A stretch of DNA of 64,000 nucleotides from Inia geoffrensis (Eukaryota; Chordata; Mammalia; Artiodactyla; Iniidae): assembly GCA_036417435.1 (NCBI GenBank), contig JAZAQT010000450.1:116001-180000 (forward strand). The letters are read 5' to 3'. The position numbers and the translations under genes were made by a program. Of the stretch, positions 10,433 through 24,233 are shown piece by piece. The notes beneath the pieces were generated by a model. The model was given only the letters and a program-made list of their open reading frames with translations, searched no databases and was not told where the DNA came from. How positions within the stretch are numbered: position 1 is the stretch's first letter; the number at the start of each line of letters is the position of its first letter.

Positions 10433-12094
10433 CCAAGCAAGCCTGCAATGGAAATCCGCACTACAAGGAAGTCTCACTTCCCACCGATCCAAAGGGCCGT
10501 CCGAAAAAAGTGTAAAATCCAGAGAGGCAGGACAGGCCATGGAGACCCGGCAGCCTTGTTATGCTGATGGGCGGGATGTAAATTGCCAACAGCCACTCTG
10601 GAGAAGTGGATGGTGTTTCCTTGAACAAAGAAAAAACCAAGCTAGAGAGACTAGGGCACTTCCACTTATGGTGCTATAGATTCGGAAAATTTCAATGAAA
10701 AAAACACAGCCACACCAAAGTTTGGGGCTGCTCTGTGTACGGGATCCTTGACTATGGTACAACTTTAATAGCCCAGAAAGAGAAAAATGCATATAGAAGT
10801 TGTGGTACATCCCTACAATGGAATATCACTCAACAATGAAATCAATGGCAACAGACCAGTAGCAGCATAATAAGAGGATTTAGTTATGATGATTCGAAGT
10901 GAAATAAGTCGCACAGAAAAAGAAACATCATAAGATATCACTAATACCGGGAAGGTAAACACGGCTACGTGTGAACTGCATTACAAAACACAACAGAGAC
11001 TCACATTTACAAAAGAAACTTAGGCTTGCTTAAGGGGAAAGGAGAGTGGGGAGGCTGCATAAAACCAGAGGTTGCCATTAGGACAGATACCATTCCATAA
11101 GCCAAATATATATTAGACAAGACCTACTCCTTGCTCAACCAAATGGACTCAACACCCCGTATTCAAAACCTAGGAATATACCTGACTATGAAGAATATTA
11201 AAACCCATACATTTATAGGTCTCCATAAGAAAATCATTTGTGTACAGCAGGATACACACAGCAGTGTCAATAAGCTAAATCCCCTTATAAAAATAAATTT
11301 GAAAAAGAAAACACAAGGGCTGTTAAGTAGAGAGAAATTCTTAAATAAGTCCTTCAGGGCTTGTGAGGAATCTTGAATTTACCACCTCTACATCCACAGC
11401 TGGGGAGAGATAAGGCTGGACACTTGGGGCTGATACTATTGGTGAGGGAATGCAGACCCTTTGAGGCAATGGTGCATGGTTCCCATTGCACGGGTCCCAA
11501 ATCTCCACGTTTCAGGGATTTATCCTTCAGCTAAAATACGCATGGAAAACCCAGAATATGGTCCACGAAGTGATCAGGCCAAATTTTAAAACTCATCGCC
11601 ATTTTCGCCCCCTGGTACTCGAGTTCGCCGTTCCAGATGCGATATTAACATTCTCCCCACTTGGAGAGTCGGTGCCTTTGACCTCTTGTTTGGCACAGTT
11701 TGCAATTTCTGTGGAAGATGAACAGGAATAAGGAGAACGAATGAGCGGCTAACTCGATGTGTTTGGACGGGCACATTGAACTCTGATTTCCCTACAGGAA
11801 GAAGAATTCACCAAAGGCTCGGCGTGCCATGCCGGAACGAGATTAGGGCCTGAAGCAATTCTTCGGGTTTGCGGTCAGCTCACAAGAAAGCGAGTTGAGA
11901 AAAGGAGATTTTTGGCACTGTAACTCACAATCCTGCAGAGTTCCAAATGACCCCTATCATCCAAAAATTTATTGAAGGAAGGCTGTGAAGAGGACTTGAA
12001 CGCGACGCAGAATTGCAGAAAACAGATATCAGGGGGTAGATAAGAATTGCTCTGAAAGAGTAGGAAAAGAGGCAGCAGTTCGACAGTGATGCAC
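10361..12094 (+). repeat. Monomer 6 (1,734 bp)
   Basis: The palindrome 10361-10432 has one mismatch, an A at 10427 in the right arm, which destroys one of its two GGCC sites. Private changes include 'ccttgaacaaag', 'gagactaggg', 'aataagagga' and 'tcttgaattt'. Confidence 0.95.
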
Positions 12095-13825
12095 TTGGCC
12101 AAAAAGGGCGTATGCGTTTTTTCCTGAATATATTCAGGAAAAAACGCATACGCCCTTTTTGGCCAACCAAGCAAGCCTGCAATGGAAATCCGCACTACAA
12201 GGAAGTCTCACTTCCCACCGATCCAAAGGGCCGTCCGAAAAAAGTGTAAAATCCAGAGAGGCAGGACAGGCCATGGAGACCCGGCAGCCTTGTTATGCTG
12301 ATGGGCTGGATGTAAATTGCCAACAGCCACTCTGGAGAAGTGGATGGTGTTTCCTGGAACAAAGAAAAAACCAAGCTAGAGAGCCTAGGGCACTTCCACT
12401 TATGGTGCTATAGATTCGGAAAATTTCAATGAAAAAGACACAGCCACACCAAAGTTTGGGGCTGCTCTGTTTACGGGATCCTTGACTATGGTACAACTTT
12501 AATAGCCCAGAAAGAGAAAAATGCATATAGAAGTTGTGGTACATCCCTACAATGGAATATCACTCAACAATGAAATCAATGGCAACAGACCAGTAGCAGC
12601 ATAATGAGAGGATTTAGTTATGATGATTCTAAGTGAAATAAGTCGCACAGAAAAAGAAACATCATAAGATATCACTAATACCGGGAAGGTAAACACGGCT
12701 ACGTGTGAACTGCATTACAAAACACAACAGATTCTCACATTTACAAAAGAAACTTAGGCTTGCTTAAGGGGAAAGGAGAGTGGGGAGTCTGCATAAAACC
12801 AGAGGTTGCCATTAGGACAGATACCATTCCATAAGCCAAATATATATTAGACAAGACCTACTCCTTGCTCAACCAAATGGACTCAACACCCCGTATTCAA
12901 AACCTAGGAATATACCTGACTATGAAGAATATTAAAACCCATACATTTATAGGTCTCCATAAGAAAATCATTTGTGTACAGCAGGATACACACAGCAGTG
13001 TCAATAAGCTAAATCCCCTTATAAAAATAAATTTGAAAAAGAAAACACAAGGGCTGTCAAATAGAGAGAAATTCTTAAATAAGTCCTTCAGGGCTTGTGA
13101 GGAATCTTGGATTTACCACCTCTACATCCACAGCTGGGGAGAGATAAGGCTGGACACTTGGGGCTGATACTATTGGTGAGGGAATGCAGACCCTTTGAGG
13201 CAATGGTGCATGGTTCCCATTGCACGGCTCCCAAATCTCCACGTTTCAGGGATTTATCCTTCAGCTAAAATATGCATGGAAAACCCAGAATATGGTCCAC
13301 GAAGTGATCAGGCAAAATTTTAAAACTCATCGCCATTTTCACCGCCTGGTACTCGAGTTCGCCGTTCCAGATGCGATATTAACATTCTCCCCACTTGGAG
13401 AGTCGGTGCCTTTGACCTCTTGTTTGGCACAGTTTGCAATTTCTGTGGAAGATGAACAGGAATAAGGAGAACGAATGAGCGGCTAACTCGATGTGTTTGG
13501 ACGGGCACATTGAACTCTGATTTCCCTACAGGAAGAAGAATTCCCCAAAGGCTCGGCGTGCCATGCCGGAACGAGATTAGGGCCTGAAGCAATTCTTCGG
13601 GTTTGCGGTCAGCTCACGAGAAAGCGAGTTGAGAAAAGATTTTTGGCACTGTAACTCACAATCCTGCAGAGTTCCAAATGACCCCTATCATCCAAAAATT
13701 TATTGAAGGAAGGCTGTGAAGAGGACTTGAACGCGACGCAGAATTGCAGAAAACAGATATCAGGGGGTAGATAAGAATTGCTCTGAAAGAGTAGGAAAAG
13801 AGGCAGCAGTTCGACAGTGATGCAC
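12095..13825 (+). repeat. Monomer 7 (1,731 bp)
   Basis: Perfect palindrome at 12095-12166. A 3-bp loss at about 13637 ('gagaaaagattttt' against 'gagaaaaggagattttt') explains its length. It is the first copy with 'tatgcatgg' and 'ctgtcaaatagag', states typical of one of the two alternating monomer classes to the right. Confidence 0.95.
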
Positions 13826-15560
13826 TTGGCCAAAAAGGGCGTATGCGTTTTTTCCTGAATATATTCAGGAAAAAACGCATACGCCCTTTTTGGCCAACCA
13901 AGCAAGCCTGCAATGGAAATCCGCACTACAAGGAAGTCTCACTTCCCACCGATCCAAAGGGCCGTCCGAAAAAAGTGTAAAATCCAGAGAGGCAGGACAG
14001 GCCATGGAGACCCGGCAGCCTTGTTATGCTGATGGGCGGGATGTAAATTGCCAACAGCCACTCTGGAGAAGTGGATGGTGTTTCCTGGAACAAAGAAAAA
14101 ACCAAGCTAGAGAGCCTAGGGCACTTCCACTTATGGTGCTATAGATTCGGAAAATTTCAATGAAAAAGACACAGCCACACCAAAGTTTGGGGCTGCTCTG
14201 TGTACGGAATCCTTGACTGTGGTACAACTTTAATAGCCCAGAAAGAGAAAAATGCATATAGAAGTTGTGGTACATCCCTACAATGGAATATCACTCAACA
14301 ATGAAATCAATGGCAACAGACCAGTAGCAGCATAATGAGAGGATTTAGTTATGATGATTCTAAGTGAAATAAGTCGCACAGAAAAAGAAACATCATAAGA
14401 TATCACTAATACCGGGAAGGTAAACATGGCTACGTGTGAACTGCATTACAAAACACAACAGAGTCTCACATTTACAAAAGAAACTTAGGCTTGCTTAAGG
14501 GGAAAGGAGAGTGGGGAGGCTGCATAAAACCAGAGGTTGCCATTAGGACAGATACCATTCCATAAGCCAAATATATATTAGACAAGACCTACTCCTTGCT
14601 CAACCAAATGGACTCAACACCCCGTATTCAAAACCTAGGAATATACCTGACTATGAAGAATATTAAAACCCATACATTTATAGGTCTCCATAAGAAAATC
14701 ATTTGTGTACAGCAGGATACACACAGCAGTGTCAATAAGCTAAATCCCCTTATAAAAATAAATTTGAAAAAGAAAACACAAGGGCTGTCAAATAGAGAGA
14801 AATTCTTAAATAAGTCCTTCAGGGCTTGTGAGGAATCTTGGATTTACCACCTCTACATCCACAGCTGGGGAGAGATAAGGCTGGACACTTGGGGCTGATA
14901 CTATTGGTGAGGGAATGCAGACCCTTTGAGGCAATGGTGCATGGTTCCCATTGCACGGCTCCCAAATCTCCACGTTTCAGGGATTTATCCTTCAGCTAAA
15001 ATATGCATGGAAAACCCAGAATATGGTCCACGAAGTGATCAGGCAAAATTTTAAAACTCATCGCCATTTTCGCCACCTGGTACTCGAGTTCGCCGTTCCA
15101 GATGCGATATTAACATTCTCCCCACTTGGAGAGTCAGTGCCTTTGACCTCTTGTTTGGCACAGTTTGCAATTTCTGTGGAAGATGAACAGGAATAAGGAG
15201 AACGAATGAGCGGCTAACTCGATGTGTTTGGACGGGCACATTGAACTCTGATTTCCCTACAGGAAGAAGAATTCACCAAAGGCTCGGCGTGCCATGCCGG
15301 AACGAGATTAGGGCCTGAAGCAATTCTTCGGGTTTGCGGTCAGCTCACAAGAAAGCGAGTTGAGAAAAGGAGATTTTTGACACTGTAACTCACAATCCTG
15401 CAGAGTTCCAAATGACCCCTATCATCCAAAAATTTATTGAAGGAAGGCTGTGAAGAGGACTTGAACGCGACGCAGAATTGCAGAAAAACAGATATCAGGG
15501 GGTAGATAAGAATTGCTCTGAAAGAGTAGGAAAAGAGGCAGCAGTTCGACAGTGATGCAC
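13826..15560 (+). repeat. Monomer 8 (1,735 bp)
   Basis: Perfect palindrome at 13826-13897. It carries an extra A at 15484-15488 ('gcagaaaaacag'), shared with monomers 9-11. Its 'aaacatggc', 'cacggctccc' and 'ctgtcaaatag' recur in monomer 10. Confidence 0.95.
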
Positions 15561-17295
15561 TTGGCCAAAAAGGGCGTATGCGTTTTTTCCTGAATATATT
15601 CAGGAAAAAACGCATACGCCCTTTTTGGCCAACCAAGCAAGCCTGCAATGGAAATCCGCACTACAAGGAAGTCTCACTTCCCACCGATCCAAAGGGCCGT
15701 CCGAAAAAAGTGTAAAATCCAGAGAGGCAGGACAGGCCATGGAGACCCGGCAGCCTTGTTATGCTGATGGGCGGGATGTAAATTGCCAACAGCCACTCTG
15801 GAGAAGTGGATGGTGTTTCCTGGAACAAAGAAAAAACCAAGCTGGAGAGCCTAGGGCACTTCCACTTATGGTGCTATAGATTCGGAAAATTTCAATGAAA
15901 AAGACACAGCCACACCAAAGTTTGGGGCTGCGCTGTGTACGGGATCCTTGACTATGGTACAACTTTAATAGCCCAGAAAGAGAAAAATGCATATAGAAGT
16001 TGTGGTACATCCCTACAATGGAATATCACTCAACAATGAAATCAATGGCAACAGACCAGTAGCAGCATAATGAGAGGATTTAGTTATGATGATTCGAAGT
16101 GAAATAAGTCGCACAGAAAAAGAAACATCATAAGATATCACTAATACCGGGAAGGTAAACACGGCTACGTGTGAACTGCATTACAAAACACAACAGAGTC
16201 TCACATTTACAAAAGAAACTTAGGCTTGCTTAAGGGGAAAGGAGAGTGGGGAGGCTGCATAAAACCAGAGGTTGCCATTAGGACAGATACCATTCCATAA
16301 GCCAAATATATATTAGACAAGACCTACTCCTTGCTCAACCAAATGGACTCAACACCCCATATTCAAAACCTAGGAATATACCTGACTATGAAGAATATTA
16401 AAACCCATACATTTATAGGTCTCCATAAGAAAATCATTTGTGTACAGCAGGATACACACAGCAGTGTCAATAAGCTAAATCCCCTTATAAAAATAAATTT
16501 GAAAAAGAAAACACAAGGGCTGTCAAGTAGAGAGAAATTCTTAAATAAGTCCTTCAGGGCTTTTGAGGAATCTTGGATTTACCACCTCTACCTCCACAGC
16601 TGGGGAGAGATAAGGCTGGACACTTGGGGCTGATACTATTGGTGAGGGAATGCAGACCCTTTGAGGCAATGGTGCATGGTTCCCATTGCACGGGTCCCAA
16701 ATCTCCACGTTTCAGGGATTTATCCTTCAGCTAAAATACGCATGGAAAACCCAGAATATGGTCCACGAAGTGATCAGGCAAAATTTTAAAACTCATCGCC
16801 ATTTTCGCCCCCTGGTACTCGAGTTCGCCGTTCCAGATGCGATATTAACATTCTCCCCACTTGGAGAGTCAGTGCCTTTGACCTCTTGTTTGGCACAGTT
16901 TGCAATTTCTGTGGAAGATGAACAGGAATAAGGAGAACGAATGAGCGGCTAACTCGATGTGTTTGGACGGGCACATTGAACTCTGATTTCCCTACAGGAA
17001 GAAGAATTCACCAAAGGCTCGGCGTGCCATGCCGGAACGAGATTAGGGCCTGAAGCAATTCTTCGGGTTTGCGGTCAGCTCACAAGAAAGCGAGTTGAGA
17101 AAAGGAGATTTTTGACACTGTAACTCACAATCCTGCAGAGTTCCAAATGACCCCTATCATCCAAAAATTTATTGAAGGAAGGCTGTGAAGAGGACTTGAA
17201 CGCGACGCAGAATTGCAGAAAAACAGATATCAGGGGGTAGATAAGAATTGCTCTGAAAGAGTAGGAAAAGAGGCAGCAGTTCGACAGTGATGCAC
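15561..17295 (+). repeat. Monomer 9 (1,735 bp)
   Basis: Perfect palindrome at 15561-15632. Extra A at 17219-17223. 'ggctgcgctg', 'gggcttttgagg' and 'tacgcatgg' pair it with monomer 11, 3,470 bp on. 'caccccatattc' is private. Confidence 0.95.
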
Positions 17296-19030
17296 TTGGC
17301 CAAAAAGGGCGTATGCGTTTTTTCCTGAATATATTCAGGAAAAAACGCATACGCCCTTTTTGGCCAACCAAGCAAGCCTGCAATGGAAATCCGCACTACA
17401 AGGAAGTCTCACTTCCCACCGATCCAAAGGGCCGTCCGAAAAAAGTGTAAAATCCAGAGAGGCAGGACAGGCCATGGAGACCCGGCAGCCTTGTTATGCT
17501 GATGGGCGGGATGTAAATTGCCAACAGCCACTCTGGAGAAGTGGATGGTGTTTCCTGGAACAAAGAAAAAACCAAGCTGGAGAGCCTAGGGCACTTCCAC
17601 TTATGGTGCTATAGATTCGGAAAATTTCAATGAAAAAGACACAGCCACACCAAAGTTTGGGGCTGCTCTGTGTACGGGATCCTTGACTATGGTACAACTT
17701 TAATAGCCCAGAAAGAGAAAAATGCATATAGAAGTTGTGGCACATCCCTACAATGGAATATCACTCAACAATGAAATCAATGGCAACAGACCAGTAGCAG
17801 CATAATGAGAGGATTTAGTTATGATGATTCTAAGTGAAATAAGTCGCACAGAAAAAGAAACATCATAAGATATCACTAATACCGGGAAGGTAAACATGGC
17901 TACGTGTGAACTGCATTACAAAACACAACAGAGTCTCACATTTACAAAAGAAACTTAGGCTTGCTTAAGGGGAAAGGAGAGTGGGGAGGCTGCATAAAAC
18001 CAGAGGTTGCCATTAGGACAGATACCATTCCATAAGCCAAATATATATTAGACAAGACCTACTCCTTGCTCAACCAAATGGACTCAACACCCCGTATTCA
18101 AAACCTAGGAATATACCTGACTATGAAGAATATTAAAACCCATACATTTATAGGTCTCCATAAGAAAATCATTTGTGTACAGCAGGATACACACAGCAGT
18201 GTCAATAAGCTAAATCCCCTTATAAAAATAAATTTGAAAAAGAAAACACAAGGGCTGTCAAATAGAGAGAAATTCTTAAATAAGTCCTTCAGGGCTTGTG
18301 AGGAATCTTGGATTTACCACCTCTACATCCACAGCTGGGGAGAGATAAGGCTGGACACTTGGGGCTGATACTATTGGTGAGGGAATGCAGACCCTTTGAG
18401 GCAATGGTGCATGGTTCCCATTGCACGGCTCCCAAATCTCCACGTTTCAGGGATTTATCCTTCAGCTAAAATATGCATGGAAAACCCAGAATATGGTCCA
18501 CGAAGTGATCAGGCAAAATTTTAAAACTCATCGCCATTTTCGCCCCCTGGTACTCGAGTTCGCCGTTCCAGATGCGATATTAACATTCTCCCCACTTGGA
18601 GAGTCAGTGCCTTTGACCTCTTGTTTGGCACAGTTTGCAATTTCTGTGGAAGATGAACAGGAATAAGGAGAACGAATGAGCGGCTAACTCGATGTGTTTG
18701 GACGGGCACATTGAACTCTGATTTCCCTACAGGAAGAAGAATTCACCAAAGGCTCGGCGAGCCATGCCGGAACGAGATTAGGGCCTGAAGCAATTCTTCG
18801 GGTTTGCGGTCAGCTCACAAGAAAGCGAGTTGAGAAAAGGAGATTTTTGACACTGTAACTCACAATCCTGCAGAGTTCCAAATGACCCCTATCATCCAAA
18901 AATTTATTGAAGGAAGGCTGTGAAGAGGACTTGAACGCGACGCAGAATTGCAGAAAAACAGATATCAGGGGGTAGATAAGAATTGCTCTGAAAGAGTAGG
19001 AAAAGAGGCAGCAGTTCGACAGTGATGCAC
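17296..19030 (+). repeat. Monomer 10 (1,735 bp)
   Basis: Perfect palindrome at 17296-17367. Extra A at 18954-18958. It is a near copy of monomer 8, with private 'tgtggcacatcc' and 'ggcgagccatg'. Confidence 0.95.
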
Positions 19031-20765
19031 TTGGCCAAAAAGGGCGTATGCGTTTTTTCCTGAATATATTCAGGAAAAAACGCATACGCCCTTTTTGGCC
19101 AACCAAGCAAGCCTGCAATGGAAATCCGCACTACAAGGAAGTCTCACTTCCCACCGATCCAAAGGGCCGTCCGAAAAAAGTGTAAAATCCAGAGAGGCAG
19201 GACAGGCCATGGAGACCCGGCAGCCTTGTTATGCTGATGGGCGGGATGTAAATTGCCAACAGCCACTCTGGAGAAGTGTATGGTGTTTCCTGGAACAAAG
19301 AAAAAACCAAGCTGGAGAGCCTAGGGCACTTCCACTTATGGTGCTATAGATTCGGAAAATTTCAATGAAAAAGACACAGCCACACCAAAGTTTGGGGCTG
19401 CGCTGTGTACGGGATCCTTGACTATGGTACAACTTTAATAGCCCAGAAAGAGAAAAATGCATATAGAAGTTGTGGTACATCCCTACAATGGAATATCACT
19501 CAACAATGAAATCAATGGCAACAGACCAGTAGCAGCATAATGAGAGGATTTAGTTATGATGATTCGAAGTGAAATAAGTCGCACAGAAAAAGAAACATCA
19601 TAAGATATCACTAATACCGGGAAGGTAAACACGGCTACGTGTGAACTGCATTACAAAACACAACAGAGTCTCACATTTACAAAAGAAACTTAGGCTTGCT
19701 TAAGGGGAAAGGAGAGTGGGGAGGCTGCATAAAACCAGAGGTTGCCATTAGGACAGATACCATTCCATAAGCCAAATATATATTAGACAAGACCTACTCC
19801 TTGCTCAACCAAATGGACTCAACACCCCGTATTCAAAACCTAGGAATATACCTGACTATGAAGAATATTAAAACCCATACATTTATAGGTCTCCATAAGA
19901 AAATCATTTGTGTACAGCAGGATACACACAGCAGTGTCAATAAGCTAAATCCCCTTATAAAAATAAATTTGAAAAAGAAAACACAAGGGCTGTCAAGTAG
20001 AGAGAAATTCTTAAATAAGTCCTTCAGGGCTTTTGAGGAATCTTGGATTTACCACCTCTACCTCCACAGCTGGGGAGAGATAAGGCTGGACACTTGGGGC
20101 TGATACTATTGGTGAGGGAATGCAGACCCTTTGAGGCAATGGTGCATGGTTCCCATTGCACGGGTCCCAAATCTCCACGTTTCAGGGATTTATCCTTCAG
20201 CTAAAATACGCATGGAAAACCCAGAATATGGTCCACGAAGTGATCAGGCAAAATTTTAAAACTCATCGCCATTTTCGCCCCCTGGTACTCGAGTTCGCCG
20301 TTCCAGATGCGATATTAACATTCTCCCCACTTGGAGAGTCAGTGCCTTTGACCTCTTGTTTGGCACAGTTTGCAATTTCTGTGGAAGATGAACAGGAATA
20401 AGGAGAACGAATGAGCGGCTAACTCGATGTGTTTGGACGGGCACATTGAACTCTGATTTCCCTACAGGAAGAAGAATTCACCAAAGGCTCGGCGTGCCAT
20501 GCCGGAACGAGATTAGGGCCTGAAGCAATTCTTCGGGTTTGCGGTCAGCTCACAAGAAAGCGAGTTGAGAAAAGGAGATTTTTGACACTGTAACTCACAA
20601 TCCTGCAGAGTTCCAAATGACCCCTATCATCCAAAAATTTATTGAAGGAAGGCTGTGAAGAGGACTTGAACGCGACGCAGAATTGCAGAAAAACAGATAT
20701 CAGGGGGTAGATAAGAATTGCTCTGAAAGAGTAGGAAAAGAGGCAGCAGTTCGACAGTGATGCAC
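19031..20765 (+). repeat. Monomer 11 (1,735 bp)
   Basis: Perfect palindrome at 19031-19102. Extra A at 20689-20693, the last copy with it. It is a near copy of monomer 9, with private 'gaagtgtatgg'. Confidence 0.95.
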
Positions 20766-22499
20766 TTGGCCAAAAAGGGCGTATGCGTTTTTTCCTGAAT
20801 ATATTCAGGAAAAAACGCATACGCCCTTTTTGGCCAACCAAGCAAGCCTGCAATGGAAATCCGCACTACAAGGAAGTCTCACTTCCCACCGATCCAAAGG
20901 GCCGTCCGAAAAAAGTGTAAAATCCAGAGAGGCAGGACAGGCCATGGAGACCCGGCAGCCTTGTTATGCTGATGGGCGGGATGTAAATTGCCAACAGCCA
21001 CTCTGGAGAAGTGGATGGTGTTTCCTGGAACAAAGAAAAAACCAAGCTGGAGAGCCTAGGGCACTTCCACTTATGGTGCTATAGATTCGGAAAATTTCAA
21101 TGAAAAAGACACAGGCACACCAAAGTTTGGGGCTGCTCTGTTTACGGGATCCTTGACTATGGTACAACTTTAATAGCCCAGAAAGAGAAAAATGCATATA
21201 GAAGTTGTGGTACATCCCTACAATGGAATATCACTCAACAATGAAATCAATGGCAACAGACCAGTAGCAGCATAATGAGAGGATTTAGTTATGATGATTC
21301 AAAGTGAAATAAGTCGCACAGAAAAAGAAACATCATAAGATATCACTAATACCGGGAAGGTAAACACGGCTACGTGTGAACTGCATTACAAAACACAACA
21401 GAGTCTCACATTTACAAAAGAAACTTAGGCTTGCTTAAGGGGAAAGGAGAGTGGGGAGGCTGCATAAAACCAGAGGTTGCCATTAGGACAGATACCATTC
21501 CATAAGCCAAATATATATTAGACAAGACCTACTCCTTGCTCAACCAAATGGACTCAACACCCCGTATTCAAAACCTAGGAATATACCTGACTATGAAGAA
21601 TATTAAAACCCATACATTTATAGGTCTCCATAAGAAAATCATTTGTGTACAGCAGGATACACACAGCAGTGTCAATAAGCTAAATCCCCTTATAAAAATA
21701 AATTTGAAAAAGAAAACACAAGGGCTGTCAAGTAGAGAGGAATTCTTAAATAAGTCCTTCAGGGCTTGTGAGGAATCTTGGATTTACCACCTCTACATCC
21801 ACAGCTGGGGAGAGATAAGGCTGGACACTTGGGGCTGATACTATTGGTGAGGGAATGCAGACCCTTTGAGGCAATGGTGCATGGTTCCCATTGCACGGGT
21901 CCCAAATCTCCACGTTTCAGGGATTTATCCTTCAGCTAAAATATGCATGGAAAACCCAGAATATGGTCCACGAAGTGATCAGGCAAAATTTTAAAACTCA
22001 TCGCCATTTTCGCCCCCTGGTACTCGAGTTCGCCGTTCCAGATGCGATATTAACATTCTCCCCACTTGGAGAGTCGGTGCCTTTGACCTCTTGTTTGGCA
22101 CAGTTTGCAATTTCTGTGGAAGATGAACAGGAATAAGGAGAACGAATGAGCGGCTAACTCGATGTGTTTGGACGGGCACATTGAACTCTGATTTCCCTAC
22201 CGGAAGAAGAATTCACCAAAGGCTCGGCGTGCCATGCCGGAACGAGATTAGGGCCTGAAGCAATTCTTCGGGTTTGCGGTCAGCTCACAAGAAAGCGAGT
22301 TGAGAAAAGGAGATTTTTGGCACTGTAACTCACAATCCTGCAGAGTTCCAAATGACCCCTATCATCCAAAAATTTATTGAAGGAAGGCTGTGAAGAGGAC
22401 TTGAACGCGACGCAGAATTGCAGAAAACAGATATCAGGGGGTAGATAAGAATTGCTCTGAAAGAGTAGGAAAAGAGGCAGCAGTTCGACAGTGATGCAC
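20766..22499 (+). repeat. Monomer 12 (1,734 bp)
   Basis: Perfect palindrome at 20766-20837. It is the first copy with 'gagaggaattc', which creates a second EcoRI site (21740-21745). This marks one class of the dimer array. 'cacaggcacacc' and 'ctaccggaag' are private. Confidence 0.95.
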
Positions 22500-24233
22500 T
22501 TGGCCAAAAAGGGCGTATGCATTTTTTCCTGAATATATTCAGGAAAAAACGCATACGCCCTTTTTGGCCAACCAAGCAAGCCTGCAATGGAAATCTGCAC
22601 TACAAGGAAGTCTCACTTCCCACCGATCCAAAGGGCCGTCCGAAAAAAGTGTAAAATCCAGAGAGGCAGGACAGGCCATGGAGACCCGGCAGCCTTGTTA
22701 TGCTGATGGGCGGGATGTAAATTGCCAACAGCCACTCTGGAGAAGTGGATGGTGTTTCCTGGAACAAAGAAAAAACCAAGCTAGAGAGCCTAGGGCACTT
22801 CCACTTATGGTGCTATAGATTCGGAAAATTTCAATGAAAAAGACACAGCCACACCAAAGTTTGGGGCTGCTCTGTGTACGGGATCCTTGACTATGGTACA
22901 ACTTTAATAGCCCAGAAAGAGAAAAATGCATATAGAAGTTGTGGTACATCCCTACAATGGAATATCACTCAACAATGAAATCAATGGCAACAGACCAGTA
23001 GCAGCATAATGAGAGGATTTAGTTATGATGATTCGAAGTGAAATAAGTCGCACAGAAAAAGAAACATCATAAGATATCACTAATACCGGGAAGGTAAACA
23101 CGGCTACGTGTGAACTGCATTACAAAACACAACAGAGTCTCACATTTACAAAAGAAACTTAGGCTTGCTTAAGGGGAAAGGAGAGTGGGGAGGCTGCAGA
23201 AAACCAGAGGTTGCCATTAGGACAGATACCATTCCATAAGCCAAATATATATTAGACAAGACCTACTCCTTGCTCAACCAAATGGACTCAACACCCCGTA
23301 TTCAAAACCTAGGAATATACCTGACTATGAAGAATATTAAAACCCATACATTTATAGGTCTCCATAAGAAAATCATTTGTGTACAGCAGGATACACACAG
23401 CAGTGTCAATAAGCTAAATCCCCTTATAAAAATAAATTTGAAAAAGAAAACACAAGGGCTGTCAAATAGAGAGAAATTCTTAAATAAGTCCTTCAGGGCT
23501 TGTGAGGAATCTTGGATTTACCACCTCTACATCCACAGCTGGGGAGAGATAAGGCTGGACACTTGGGGCTGATACTATTGGTGAGGGAATGCAGACCCTT
23601 TGAGGCAATGGTGCATGGTTCCCATTGCACGGGTCCCAAATCTCCACGTTTCAGGGATTTATCCTTCAGCTAAAATATGCATGGAAAACCCAGAATATGG
23701 TCCACGAAGTGATCAGGCAAAATTTTAAAACTCATCGCCATTTTCGCCCCCTGCTAATCGAGTTCGCCGTTCCAGATGCGATATTAACATTCTCCCCACT
23801 TGGAGAGTCAGTGCCTTTGACCTCTTGTTTGGCACAGTTTGCAATTTCTGTGGAAGATGAACAGGAATAAGGAGAACGAATGAGCGGCTAACTCGATGTG
23901 TTTGGACGGGCACATTGAACTCTGATTTCCCTACAGGAAGAAGAATTCACCAAAGGCTCGGCGTGCCATGCCGGAACGAGATTAGGGCCTGAAGCAATTC
24001 TTCGGGTTTGCGGTCAGCTCACAAGAAAGCGAGTTGAGAAAAGGAGATTTTTGGCACTGTAACTCACAATCCTGCAGAGTTCCAAATGACCCCTACCATC
24101 CAAAAATTTATTGAAGGAAGGCTGTGAAGAGGACTTGAACGCGACGCAGAATTGCAGAAAACAGATATCAGGGGGTAGATAAGAATTGCTCTGAAAGAGT
24201 AGGAAAAGAGGCAGCAGTTCGACAGTGATGCAC
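22500..24233 (+). repeat. Monomer 13 (1,734 bp)
   Basis: The palindrome 22500-22571 has an A at 22521 in the left arm. 'aaatctgcac' and 'cctaccatcc' recur in monomer 15. 'ctgctaatcg' is shared with monomers 21, 23 and 25. Confidence 0.95.
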
